This document shows positions 1-5,092 of a stretch of DNA of 5,092 nucleotides, piece by piece. The stretch comes from Methylophaga sp. GTDB taxonomy: Bacteria > Pseudomonadota > Gammaproteobacteria > Nitrosococcales > Methylophagaceae. Under the pieces are notes generated by a model that was not told where the DNA came from, searched no databases, and saw nothing but the letters and a program-made list of their open reading frames with translations. Location of the stretch: the NCBI GenBank assembly GCA_002733335.1, contig NVVK01000013.1:23871-28962 (forward strand), read 5' to 3'. The position numbers were made by a program, and so were the translations under genes. Position 1 is the stretch's first letter, and the number at the start of each line of letters is the position of its first letter.

Positions 1-41
1 GGCATCACGCTAGTATAACGGCTGGAAATAAACTATAACCC

Positions 42-46
42 AGGGA
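42..46 (+). promoter_or_regulatory. Probable ribosome-binding site of the DUF898 gene
   Basis: The purine run AGGGA lies 10 bases before the ATG at 57, a slightly long but workable Shine-Dalgarno spacing. It supports the ATG at 57 as the start. The rest of the 56-base leader shows no convincing complete promoter. Confidence 0.5.
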
Positions 47-56
47 CTAAGCTACA

Positions 57-1226
57 ATGAAATCAATAGAATTTAATGGTAATGGCACCGAGTATTTTAA
101 AATATGGATCGTCAATATTCTATTAACGATTGTTACGTTAGGCATCTACTACCCATGGGCAAAAGTGCGTAGCCGCCGCTATTTCTACGGTAATACTGAA
201 CTAGGCAATGCTAATTTTGAATATCATGCCACAGGCAAACAACTGTTTCTTAGCTTTATTATTGCGATGCTTTTATTTGCAGCCTACGTTATTTTAGCTT
301 CCATTAATCCCATATTTTCTGTTGTGTTAGCCGTAGCTTTGATGTTAGCGGCACCCTGGATTATCTGGCGTAGTATTAAATTTAATCTACGCATGATCAG
401 CTACCGTAATGTTCGTTTTGGTTTTAAAGGAAATGTCGGTGGTGCTTATGCTATATTTTTAGGTTATCCAATAGGAATGTTGATTGCCTTAGCCATTATC
501 GTCGCTATTGTTATAAGCGTGTTGGTACCTATATTGGGTGAGAAAGCTGGGGGGCTCATGGTTCCTATCATACTTGTTTTTTACCCTGTTTTTTTTGCTC
601 TGTTGAATAAAATCACCAGTAGCTACATCACTAATGGCACACATTTCGGCCAAGGTGATTTTGCTGCTGATTTTAAATTCAAACCTTTCTTTATGATTAT
701 GCTTAAAGGTATGGGCTTAGGCATATTACTCTCCATTATTGTCTTTATAGTTATTGGTGTACTGGCCTATCTTTTTATTGGTGTAGAACAAATTACTGCG
801 TTAGGTGACCAATTTAAAAACATGGATCAAGGCGTTCCTCCTGCACCATTATTTTTTATACTTATTTTTGCAGTTTATGCCTTATTAATATTGGTAAGTC
901 TTTATGTTATGTCTTACCTTAAAGCTCGTCACCGTACTTATATTTTTGGTGAAACACGATTGGATAATTCAATTAGTTTTGAGTCAACGTTTCGTACCAA
1001 TACCTTTTTTGGCATCACCGTCACAAACCTTTTGCTGATGATTTTCACGCTTGGGTTAGCTTACCCATGGGTCGCAGTACGTACTTATCGCTATTTATCT
1101 GAAACCGTTAATGTAGATGCGCCAGAAGGACTAGATGGCTACATTAGCAAACAAGGTAGTGAGGGGGCTATAGGGGAAGAGCTTGGCGAAGCCTTTGATA
1201 TTGATGTAGGTGGTATTGCCTTTTAA
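57..1226 (+). CDS. DUF898 (YjgN-like) polytopic inner-membrane protein
   Basis: This 389-residue protein belongs to the DUF898/YjgN family, whose molecular function is unknown; E. coli YjgN is of similar length. It has about eight hydrophobic segments (roughly residues 16-34, 63-83, 86-104, 131-160, 167-183, 213-243, 266-286 and 317-338), so it should be an integral inner-membrane protein. The family signature is near the N-terminus: an F-x-G-x-G-x-x-Y-F stretch, then N20, T27-L28-G29, Y32-P33-W34, V37-R38 and R41-Y42. The same signature returns near the C-terminus (N324 to Y346), and a shorter Y-x-x-G-x-T-x-L motif occurs at residues 42-49 and 295-302, so the protein is internally repetitive. 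After residue 350 a soluble, Gly/Glu/Asp-rich tail follows. The ATG at 57 has a plausible ribosome-binding site. The M48 protease gene begins 10 bases downstream, which suggests the two proteins act together. The family call is firm; any transport or scaffold role would be speculation. Confidence 0.93.
   Translation: MKSIEFNGNGTEYFKIWIVNILLTIVTLGIYYPWAKVRSRRYFYGNTELGNANFEYHATGKQLFLSFIIAMLLFAAYVILASINPIFSVVLAVALMLAAPWIIWRSIKFNLRMISYRNVRFGFKGNVGGAYAIFLGYPIGMLIALAIIVAIVISVLVPILGEKAGGLMVPIILVFYPVFFALLNKITSSYITNGTHFGQGDFAADFKFKPFFMIMLKGMGLGILLSIIVFIVIGVLAYLFIGVEQITALGDQFKNMDQGVPPAPLFFILIFAVYALLILVSLYVMSYLKARHRTYIFGETRLDNSISFESTFRTNTFFGITVTNLLLMIFTLGLAYPWVAVRTYRYLSETVNVDAPEGLDGYISKQGSEGAIGEELGEAFDIDVGGIAF
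114..182 (+). repeat. Protein-level internal repeat, N-terminal copy (residues 20-42)
   Basis: This segment encodes N20-x-L22-L23, T27-L28-G29, Y32-P33-W34, V37-R38 and R41-Y42 of the DUF898 protein. It aligns without gaps to residues 324-346 at a constant offset of 304 residues. It is mainly a protein repeat: at DNA level only short stretches, such as TACCCATGGG, are shared. Confidence 0.75.
1026..1094 (+). repeat. Protein-level internal repeat, C-terminal copy (residues 324-346)
   Basis: This is the second copy of the DUF898 signature: N324-x-L326-L327, T331-L332-G333, Y336-P337-W338, V341-R342 and R345-Y346. Eleven hallmark positions match the N-terminal copy in exact register. It is the best evidence in the gene for an ancient internal duplication. 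Confidence 0.75.
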
Positions 1227-1228
1227 GG
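1225..1228 (+). promoter_or_regulatory. Ribosome-binding site of the M48 gene, overlapping the upstream stop codon
   Basis: AAGG lies 8 bases before the ATG at 1237 and shares its first two bases with the TAA stop of the DUF898 gene (1224-1226). It decides the start of the protease gene in favour of the ATG at 1237 over the GTG at 1210. It also suggests translational coupling, because ribosomes terminating on the first gene are placed at the initiation site of the second. Confidence 0.7.
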
Positions 1229-1236
1229 TAAGTCCT

Positions 1237-2427
1237 ATGATAGAAGGTAAGCTTTATTTAGCAGGGCAGTCTGATTTTAGCCCTGCCAAACTTTATTTAC
1301 AGGCGGGTGGCTATCAAATTCATGTCGAAGGTGGTGCAAGTTCCGTAGGTTCAATTGAACAGCTAAATATTTCCGATCGCTTAGGTAATATTGCTCGCAA
1401 AATCACTTTGCCTGATGGCTCAGTATTTGAATCAAAAGAGAATAATGCGATCGACACGGCTCTAAGAAACAATCAGAAATCATCTGGTTTCATGGGCTTT
1501 GTCCATGTGTTAGAGCGTAATATGGCGTTGGCTATTTTCAGCATTTTCATCACCGCTGGCGTTATCTTTTCAAGCTTAAAATGGGGGCTCCCATTTGCCA
1601 GTCACGTCATCGCACAAACATTACCAGAATCGGCAAATCAAGCATTATCTAACAATGTTCTAGAATTTCTAGATGAGCACATTCTTGAAGAAAGTAAGTT
1701 AGGCCGCGATCAACAGGAAAGACTGCGCCAACACTTCGTTGATTCCATTGTGCCACTCTATCAAGCAGAAGAATCACCTGAGTTTAAACTACATTTCCGG
1801 TTCTGGCCATTGGGTGAAGATGGCAGCATTGCTAACGCATTAGCCCTGCCTTCAGGTGATATTATTGTCACCGATCGCTTTATCGAACTAGCACAATCTC
1901 AAGATGAAATTGATATTGTATTACTCCATGAAATGGGCCACGTGGTTGAACGCCATTCATTAGAACAAGTGATTGAAGGCAGTGCTATTATCATCGTGGT
2001 GTCGATGGCATTTGGTGATGTCAGTTGGCTTGCAGATATGGGTGTAGGTGTCGGCTCATTTCTTATCAGTAGTTTTTATTCCCGCAGTCATGAAACTGAA
2101 GCCGATAAATTTGCCTATGAACATAGCTTATCAGCGGGAATTAATCCTGCAAGTTTAGGTCTTATTTTAAACCGAATGGAACAAGATATGCTCCATAAGG
2201 ATGATGCGAGTAATAAAACGGATAATGACGATTCAACTGCTGAATTATCTGAATCAGAACAAGCTGAAAATAATTCTGAAGATAGTTATGAAGATAAAAG
2301 CAACGATTTGTCCGGCTATTTTTCTACCCATCCCAGCTCCGCTGAACGCGTTGCAATGGGTGAGCGCTATCAACACTGTTTCGACCAAGGCTTAACTCTT
2401 TGCCCCCAAATTAATCAACAAGAATAG
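1237..2427 (+). CDS. Membrane-anchored M48 family zinc metalloprotease with extra N-terminal domain
   Basis: The 396-residue product is a zinc endopeptidase of the M48 (Ste24/HtpX/BepA-like) family. The zinc site is explicit: H231-E-M-G-H235 supplies two histidines and the catalytic glutamate, and E286 of the E286-T-E-A-D290 motif is the expected third ligand. The family's late S-T-H-P-S motif is at residues 363-367. Before the protease domain lie a soluble, probably beta-rich region (residues 1 to about 90) and one hydrophobic helix (about 96-115). This predicts a single-pass protein with the catalytic domain in the periplasm, although a second hydrophobic stretch (about 250-280) follows HEMGH, as is usual in M48. 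There is no cleavable signal peptide. Residues 322-357 form an acidic insertion just before the STHPS motif. I chose the ATG at 1237 because AAGG precedes it by 8 bases; the in-frame GTG at 1210 would add nine residues inside the upstream gene. Likely role: protein quality control or processing in the envelope. The substrate is unknown. Confidence 0.92.
   Translation: MIEGKLYLAGQSDFSPAKLYLQAGGYQIHVEGGASSVGSIEQLNISDRLGNIARKITLPDGSVFESKENNAIDTALRNNQKSSGFMGFVHVLERNMALAIFSIFITAGVIFSSLKWGLPFASHVIAQTLPESANQALSNNVLEFLDEHILEESKLGRDQQERLRQHFVDSIVPLYQAEESPEFKLHFRFWPLGEDGSIANALALPSGDIIVTDRFIELAQSQDEIDIVLLHEMGHVVERHSLEQVIEGSAIIIVVSMAFGDVSWLADMGVGVGSFLISSFYSRSHETEADKFAYEHSLSAGINPASLGLILNRMEQDMLHKDDASNKTDNDDSTAELSESEQAENNSEDSYEDKSNDLSGYFSTHPSSAERVAMGERYQHCFDQGLTLCPQINQQE
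2200..2307 (+). other. Acidic, low-complexity insertion in the M48 protease (residues 322-357)
   Basis: These 36 residues contain 14 Asp/Glu and only two Lys, with many Ser and Asn and almost no hydrophobic residues. They separate the helical part of the catalytic domain from the conserved S-T-H-P-S motif. The composition predicts a disordered, surface-exposed loop. The reading frame is intact on both sides, so it is an insertion rather than a frameshift artefact. Confidence 0.7.
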
Positions 2428-2435
2428 ATCCTATA

Positions 2436-3473
2436 ATGAAAATAATGCCATTACTCCTCATTTGTTGCGTGCTAATACTCAGTGCATGTGACAGCGAACC
2501 ACGTGCTCGCCAAGCAAAATTTTATGCCTTTGGCACCGAAATTGATATTAGCCTTTATGATGTTGATCAAGAAACAGCCAATAACACCATTGGAATCTTA
2601 GAGCAGACCTTTTCAAATATTAATAATACATGGCATGCATGGCAGCCCAGCACATTATCACGCATTAATGAAGCCATTGCAGCCGGGCAAAGCATTGCCA
2701 TAGAAGAAGATGTTGCTCAACTCATCGCTTTGGCCTCATCACTGGCAAAAGAGAGTCAGCATTTATTTAACCCTGCGGCCGGTAAATTGTTTGAATTATG
2801 GGGATTCCATCAAGATAACTGGTTTGAATCTCACCCACCACCCAGTGAAGAAGACATTAATATCTGGTTAGCAAGCAGCCCGACAATGGACGATATTCAG
2901 ATTGAAAATGGTGAGCTTACTAGTCTTAATTCTGCCGTTAAATTAGGTTTTGGTGCATTTGCCAAAGGCTATGCTGTCGATCAGGCTATTGCCGCATTGC
3001 GACAGCATGGAATCAATGATGCCATTGTTAATATCGGTGGCGATCTTCGCGCTATTGGTTCTCACGGCAAGCGTCCTTGGGTTATAGGTATTCGTCACCC
3101 TCGCAAAGATGGCATGATTGCATCTATCGCATTACATAATGATGAAAGTGTTTTCACCTCGGGTGATTACGAACGTTTTTTCATCTATGAAGGTAAACGT
3201 TACCCTCATATCATTGATACCAGAACGGGCTATCCAGCCGATCAGGCTATGTCTGTTACCGTTTTGCACAACAATGCTTCTCTCGCTGATGCAGCAGCTA
3301 CTGCCCTTTTTGTTGCCGGTGATAATTGGCCTAAAATTGCAGCTTCAATGGGCATTACTTATATCATGCTGATCAAAACTGACGGCCAAATTGAAATGTC
3401 GCCTAAAATGGTTGACCGGATTCGATTAATCAATAATCATAAACCCGTTATAATTCGTAGCGAAGAATCATAA
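2436..3473 (+). CDS. apbE: FAD:protein FMN transferase, ApbE family lipoprotein
   Basis: The 345-residue product covalently attaches FMN from FAD to Thr (or Ser) residues of exported flavoproteins, such as NqrB/NqrC and RnfG/RnfD type subunits. A lipoprotein signal peptide is clear: a charged start, a hydrophobic core and lipobox L-S-A-C with Cys at 18. Asp19 at the +2 position would favour inner-membrane retention by the E. coli Lol rule. ApbE hallmarks follow in order: G33-T34; N112-P113 with L-W-G-F around 121-124; A176-K177-G178-Y179-A180-V181-D182; N199-I-G-G-D203; S242-G-D244-Y-E-R247; H258-I-I-D261-T-R-T-G265; and D285-A-A-A-T289, the expected Mg site. All key residues appear present, so the enzyme should be active. 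The gene starts 8 bases after the protease stop, without a good ribosome-binding site. No classic D-G-x-S/T-G-A-T flavinylation motif was found by eye in the neighbouring proteins. Confidence 0.95.
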   Translation: MKIMPLLLICCVLILSACDSEPRARQAKFYAFGTEIDISLYDVDQETANNTIGILEQTFSNINNTWHAWQPSTLSRINEAIAAGQSIAIEEDVAQLIALASSLAKESQHLFNPAAGKLFELWGFHQDNWFESHPPPSEEDINIWLASSPTMDDIQIENGELTSLNSAVKLGFGAFAKGYAVDQAIAALRQHGINDAIVNIGGDLRAIGSHGKRPWVIGIRHPRKDGMIASIALHNDESVFTSGDYERFFIYEGKRYPHIIDTRTGYPADQAMSVTVLHNNASLADAAATALFVAGDNWPKIAASMGITYIMLIKTDGQIEMSPKMVDRIRLINNHKPVIIRSEES

Positions 3474-3485
3474 ATCTAAAACATT

Positions 3486-4517
3486 ATGGCAAGCAGAACT
3501 ACTAATAACGACCGGCTTATCTTTACGCTGCTATTTTCAGTTATCATTCATTTGGTCATTGTGCTAGGCATAAGCTTTAATGTCACCTCTCCTCCGACCA
3601 ATACTCCGCTCGTTAATTTAGACATTACGCTGGTCAAACAACAGACAGAATTAGCGCCGGAACAAGCTGATTTTTATGCCCAGGCTAATAATGAAGGCGG
3701 CGGTGAAACAGAAGAAGCCATGCCCGATCCAACGCCAAATACTGTTGATTCCTCTTCAAGTGATGCACCTGATTCTGATAGTGATGTTCCTTTTAATCCG
3801 CCGACACCGGCGGCCATGACTCAAATTCAACCGCGCCAAGACATCGAACCACCAACACCTGATCCTGTTATACCTGAAACAATAGCAACACCTGTTGAGC
3901 CAATAAAACCTGAACAACGTATTGCAGAAAAAAAACAGCCTCCACAACATGAAAAAATAATCACCCAACAACACGCTGAACGTAAAGTTGAGCAAACACC
4001 CAAGCCAGATGAAAACGTTAAGGCTGAAATAGATTCAATGCAGCCCAAACCCAAATTATCAGCTCAAGAGATGATGTTTCAAGCTAGAAATAATATCGCC
4101 AATTTACAAAAAGCATTAGATGTCTCGACAAAAGCATTGAGTAAGCGACCAAGGAGACTGAGAATTAGCTCATCAACTAAAGCCTTTGCAGCCGCCGCTT
4201 ATATGCGATCGTGGGCAATGAAAGTTGAACGAATTGGTAATATGAATTACCCAAAAGAAGCCAAACGCCAAGACATCAATGGCAGTTTAATGCTCAGCGT
4301 TGATATTGAATCAGATGGCAGTGTCGGCCCCAATGGTATCGTAATATCACGCTCATCTGGCCACGACGTTTTAGACCAAGCAGCCGTGCGAATTGTCCGC
4401 TTAGGTGCGCCCTATGCCGCCATCCCTAAAGATGTTCTTCCAGAAGGATACGACGCCTTAACCATTATCCGTACTTGGCGATTTGAAACCAATCGTGGCT
4501 TATCTTCCGGCAAGTAA
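3486..4517 (+). CDS. TonB-family energy transducer (TonB3-like)
   Basis: The 343-residue protein has classic TonB layout: a short cytoplasmic N-terminus, one membrane helix (about 11-31), a Pro/Glu/Gln-rich periplasmic spacer (about 95-190) and a C-terminal TonB domain (about 239-335). The helix carries S18-V-I-I-H22, matching the S-x-x-x-H pair by which E. coli TonB (Ser16, His20) couples to the ExbB/ExbD proton motor. The C-terminal domain has the N-Y255-P256 motif and the terminal R-T-W331-R-F strand. The linker K-R-P-R-R (220-224) followed by I-S-S-S-T, then V-E-R-I-G-N (247-252), resembles from memory the TonB3 branch near gshB and the pil genes in Pseudomonas, rather than iron-uptake TonB1; this is not verified. 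It likely transmits proton-motive energy to an outer-membrane partner. It is in the same frame as apbE but separated by TAA stops at 3471 and 3477, so ATG 3486 is the first usable start; no Shine-Dalgarno is visible. No exbB or exbD lies nearby. Confidence 0.9.
   Translation: MASRTTNNDRLIFTLLFSVIIHLVIVLGISFNVTSPPTNTPLVNLDITLVKQQTELAPEQADFYAQANNEGGGETEEAMPDPTPNTVDSSSSDAPDSDSDVPFNPPTPAAMTQIQPRQDIEPPTPDPVIPETIATPVEPIKPEQRIAEKKQPPQHEKIITQQHAERKVEQTPKPDENVKAEIDSMQPKPKLSAQEMMFQARNNIANLQKALDVSTKALSKRPRRLRISSSTKAFAAAAYMRSWAMKVERIGNMNYPKEAKRQDINGSLMLSVDIESDGSVGPNGIVISRSSGHDVLDQAAVRIVRLGAPYAAIPKDVLPEGYDALTIIRTWRFETNRGLSSGK
4500..4517. other. Tail-to-tail overlap of the TonB and CYTH genes (18 bases)
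   Basis: The + strand TonB gene ends with TAA at 4515-4517, and the - strand CYTH gene ends with TAA read from 4502 to 4500. The last codons of both genes therefore lie on the same 18 bases. No strong hairpin with a T-run is visible around the junction, so each transcript probably extends into the other gene as antisense RNA, unless Rho stops it. Confidence 0.85.
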
Positions 4518-5092
4518 CTGATAGCCTAGCTGCGCTTTACTACAATCACTTGGGCTCAGCTTTAATTGCGTTGCCACCTTATTAGCAAAGCGAATTAATT
4601 GTTCAACAGAACCTGTTTTGAGCTCCATTTCTATTTCATGTATCGGTGTGCTTAATTGCTTTGTCATTACCTTGCCATAATCATAAGCAAATTCAATTTG
4701 GGTATTTTCTTCTAGTGTTATTTGCAGCGTTTCTCGCTTAAAATCAGTGGTAAAGATAGGTTCTAGTTTCGACCATATGGTTTCATTTTCAATGATGGCT
4801 TTCAACGGTGTTTGTTTCAATCTCACCAAATCAAAGGCTTCTTTTTCTAAGATATGTTCCCATTCTTGCCGTTGATGCAAACCACTTTCAGCATGACCCG
4901 ATGTTTTGACCGTCTGTAACCACTGGCCACCTTTATTACGTAGTCGTAAACCTAAGCCTTGTGCCATTAAATAGTTATCAGGCGTATCGTAATAAATACT
5001 GATGAGCCGCTGCGTTTCAAATTTATCCTCTGCGAGCGAGCACAGCCATGTCAATGACCGCAAATCAAGCTTGTTCTCACCCTGAACCTGTA
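4500..5092 (-). CDS. CYTH-domain protein, likely inorganic triphosphatase (YgiF-like), N-terminus beyond window
   Basis: The product matches the CYTH (triphosphate tunnel) fold and resembles the N-terminal domain of E. coli YgiF, which hydrolyses inorganic triphosphate with a divalent metal in the cytoplasm. Tunnel-type residues are visible, numbered from the TTG at 5063: I-Y-Y-D-T-P (23-28), G-L-R40-L-R42, K53, G-L-H-Q-R65 with E67/E69, T-D-F-K-R (106-110), D128, E143/E145/E147, and S-K176-A-Q-L-G-Y. The frame stays open upstream of that TTG to the window edge, adding at least nine codons. Alignment with YgiF implies roughly ten to twenty more residues before a true start, including the E-x-E-x-K motif that names the fold. 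So the gene is cut by the window, not broken. It stops right after the CYTH domain and lacks the C-terminal CHAD domain of YgiF. It is transcribed against the operon, and a functional link is doubtful. Confidence 0.88.
   Translation of the reverse strand, partial: QVQGENKLDLRSLTWLCSLAEDKFETQRLISIYYDTPDNYLMAQGLGLRLRNKGGQWLQTVKTSGHAESGLHQRQEWEHILEKEAFDLVRLKQTPLKAIIENETIWSKLEPIFTTDFKRETLQITLEENTQIEFAYDYGKVMTKQLSTPIHEIEMELKTGSVEQLIRFANKVATQLKLSPSDCSKAQLGYQLLAGR

Larger units (their letters stand above)
57..4517 (+). other. Probable four-gene operon: DUF898 - M48 - apbE - TonB
   Basis: Four same-strand genes are separated by only 10, 8 and 12 bases, with no room for promoters or terminators between them. 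One junction has a ribosome-binding site overlapping the previous stop codon. All products are predicted envelope proteins. Shared transcription is inferred from spacing; a promoter upstream of position 57 would lie mostly outside the window. Confidence 0.7.

Noticed and set aside
14..39. Two TATAAC hexamers (14-19 and 34-39), 20 bases apart, as -10 boxes or an operator
   Set aside because: No acceptable -35 element lies 16-18 bases before the second copy, and the region before the first is outside the window. Short AT-rich hexamers are expected by chance in this sequence.
1210..1236. In-frame GTG at 1210 as start of the M48 protease
   Set aside because: It would begin inside the DUF898 gene and add nine residues with no ribosome-binding site that I can see, while the ATG at 1237 has AAGG at the right distance.
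2201..2395. Open frame of 64 codons inside the M48 gene
   Set aside because: It is out of frame with a clear protease gene, its product resembles no family I know, and it coincides with the acidic low-complexity insertion.
3118..3372. Open frame of 84 codons inside apbE
   Set aside because: It overlaps the conserved S-G-D, H-I-I-D and Mg-site region of ApbE in another frame and has no plausible start signal or domain.
3780..3960. Tandem repeats in the Pro-rich TonB spacer
   Set aside because: The P-x-P composition is recurrent, but I found no regular unit length in protein or DNA; it is ordinary TonB spacer composition.
3756..4054. Two overlapping minus-strand open frames opposite the TonB spacer
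   Set aside because: They are antisense to the Pro-rich, stop-poor spacer, and their Cys/Trp/Arg-rich or Gly/Ser-rich products are typical of such shadows.
4495..4545. Possible bidirectional terminator at the TonB/CYTH junction
   Set aside because: Only short imperfect complementarity around the CTAGCTGCGC stretch is visible, with no stable GC stem followed by a T-run on either strand.
5061..5063. TTG at 5063 as the start of the CYTH gene
   Set aside because: The frame remains open to the window edge, and the family's N-terminal E-x-E-x-K strand would be missing. The real start is outside the window.

Overview
This window carries a compact co-directional cluster of four envelope genes on the + strand, followed by one convergent gene on the - strand that runs off the right edge. 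It looks like chromosomal DNA of a gammaproteobacterium with a fairly low GC content (roughly 40% by eye). The pointers are a YjgN-type DUF898 membrane protein, a TonB of the type I associate with Pseudomonas TonB3, and a CYTH protein resembling E. coli YgiF. The genus cannot be fixed from the sequence. There are no RNA genes, insertion sequences, phage genes or CRISPR repeats, and no gene-free stretch longer than about 56 bases.

Layout: (1) 57-1226, DUF898/YjgN-like polytopic inner-membrane protein; (2) 1237-2427, membrane-anchored M48 zinc metalloprotease with its own N-terminal domain; (3) 2436-3473, ApbE lipoprotein (FAD:protein FMN transferase); (4) 3486-4517, TonB-family energy transducer; (5) 4500-5092 on the - strand, CYTH-domain protein whose N-terminus lies beyond the window. 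Gaps between genes 1-4 are 10, 8 and 12 bases, so they are probably one operon. Genes 4 and 5 overlap tail to tail by 18 bases, with no visible terminator between them.

How they may work together: all four + strand products are predicted to sit in or face the periplasmic side of the inner membrane. The DUF898 and M48 genes look like a functional pair, with the protease ribosome-binding site overlapping the stop codon of the first gene. ApbE would attach FMN to exported proteins; no flavinylation target is visible here, so its substrate is encoded elsewhere. The TonB protein has the Ser/His pair in its membrane helix needed to couple to an ExbB/ExbD motor, but no motor genes are next to it. 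The CYTH protein is likely unrelated to the operon: its family hydrolyses inorganic triphosphate in the cytoplasm.

Nothing here is clearly a new system. The points most worth following up are the unexplained DUF898-M48-ApbE-TonB grouping, the internal repeat architecture of the DUF898 protein, and the acidic insertion in the protease.
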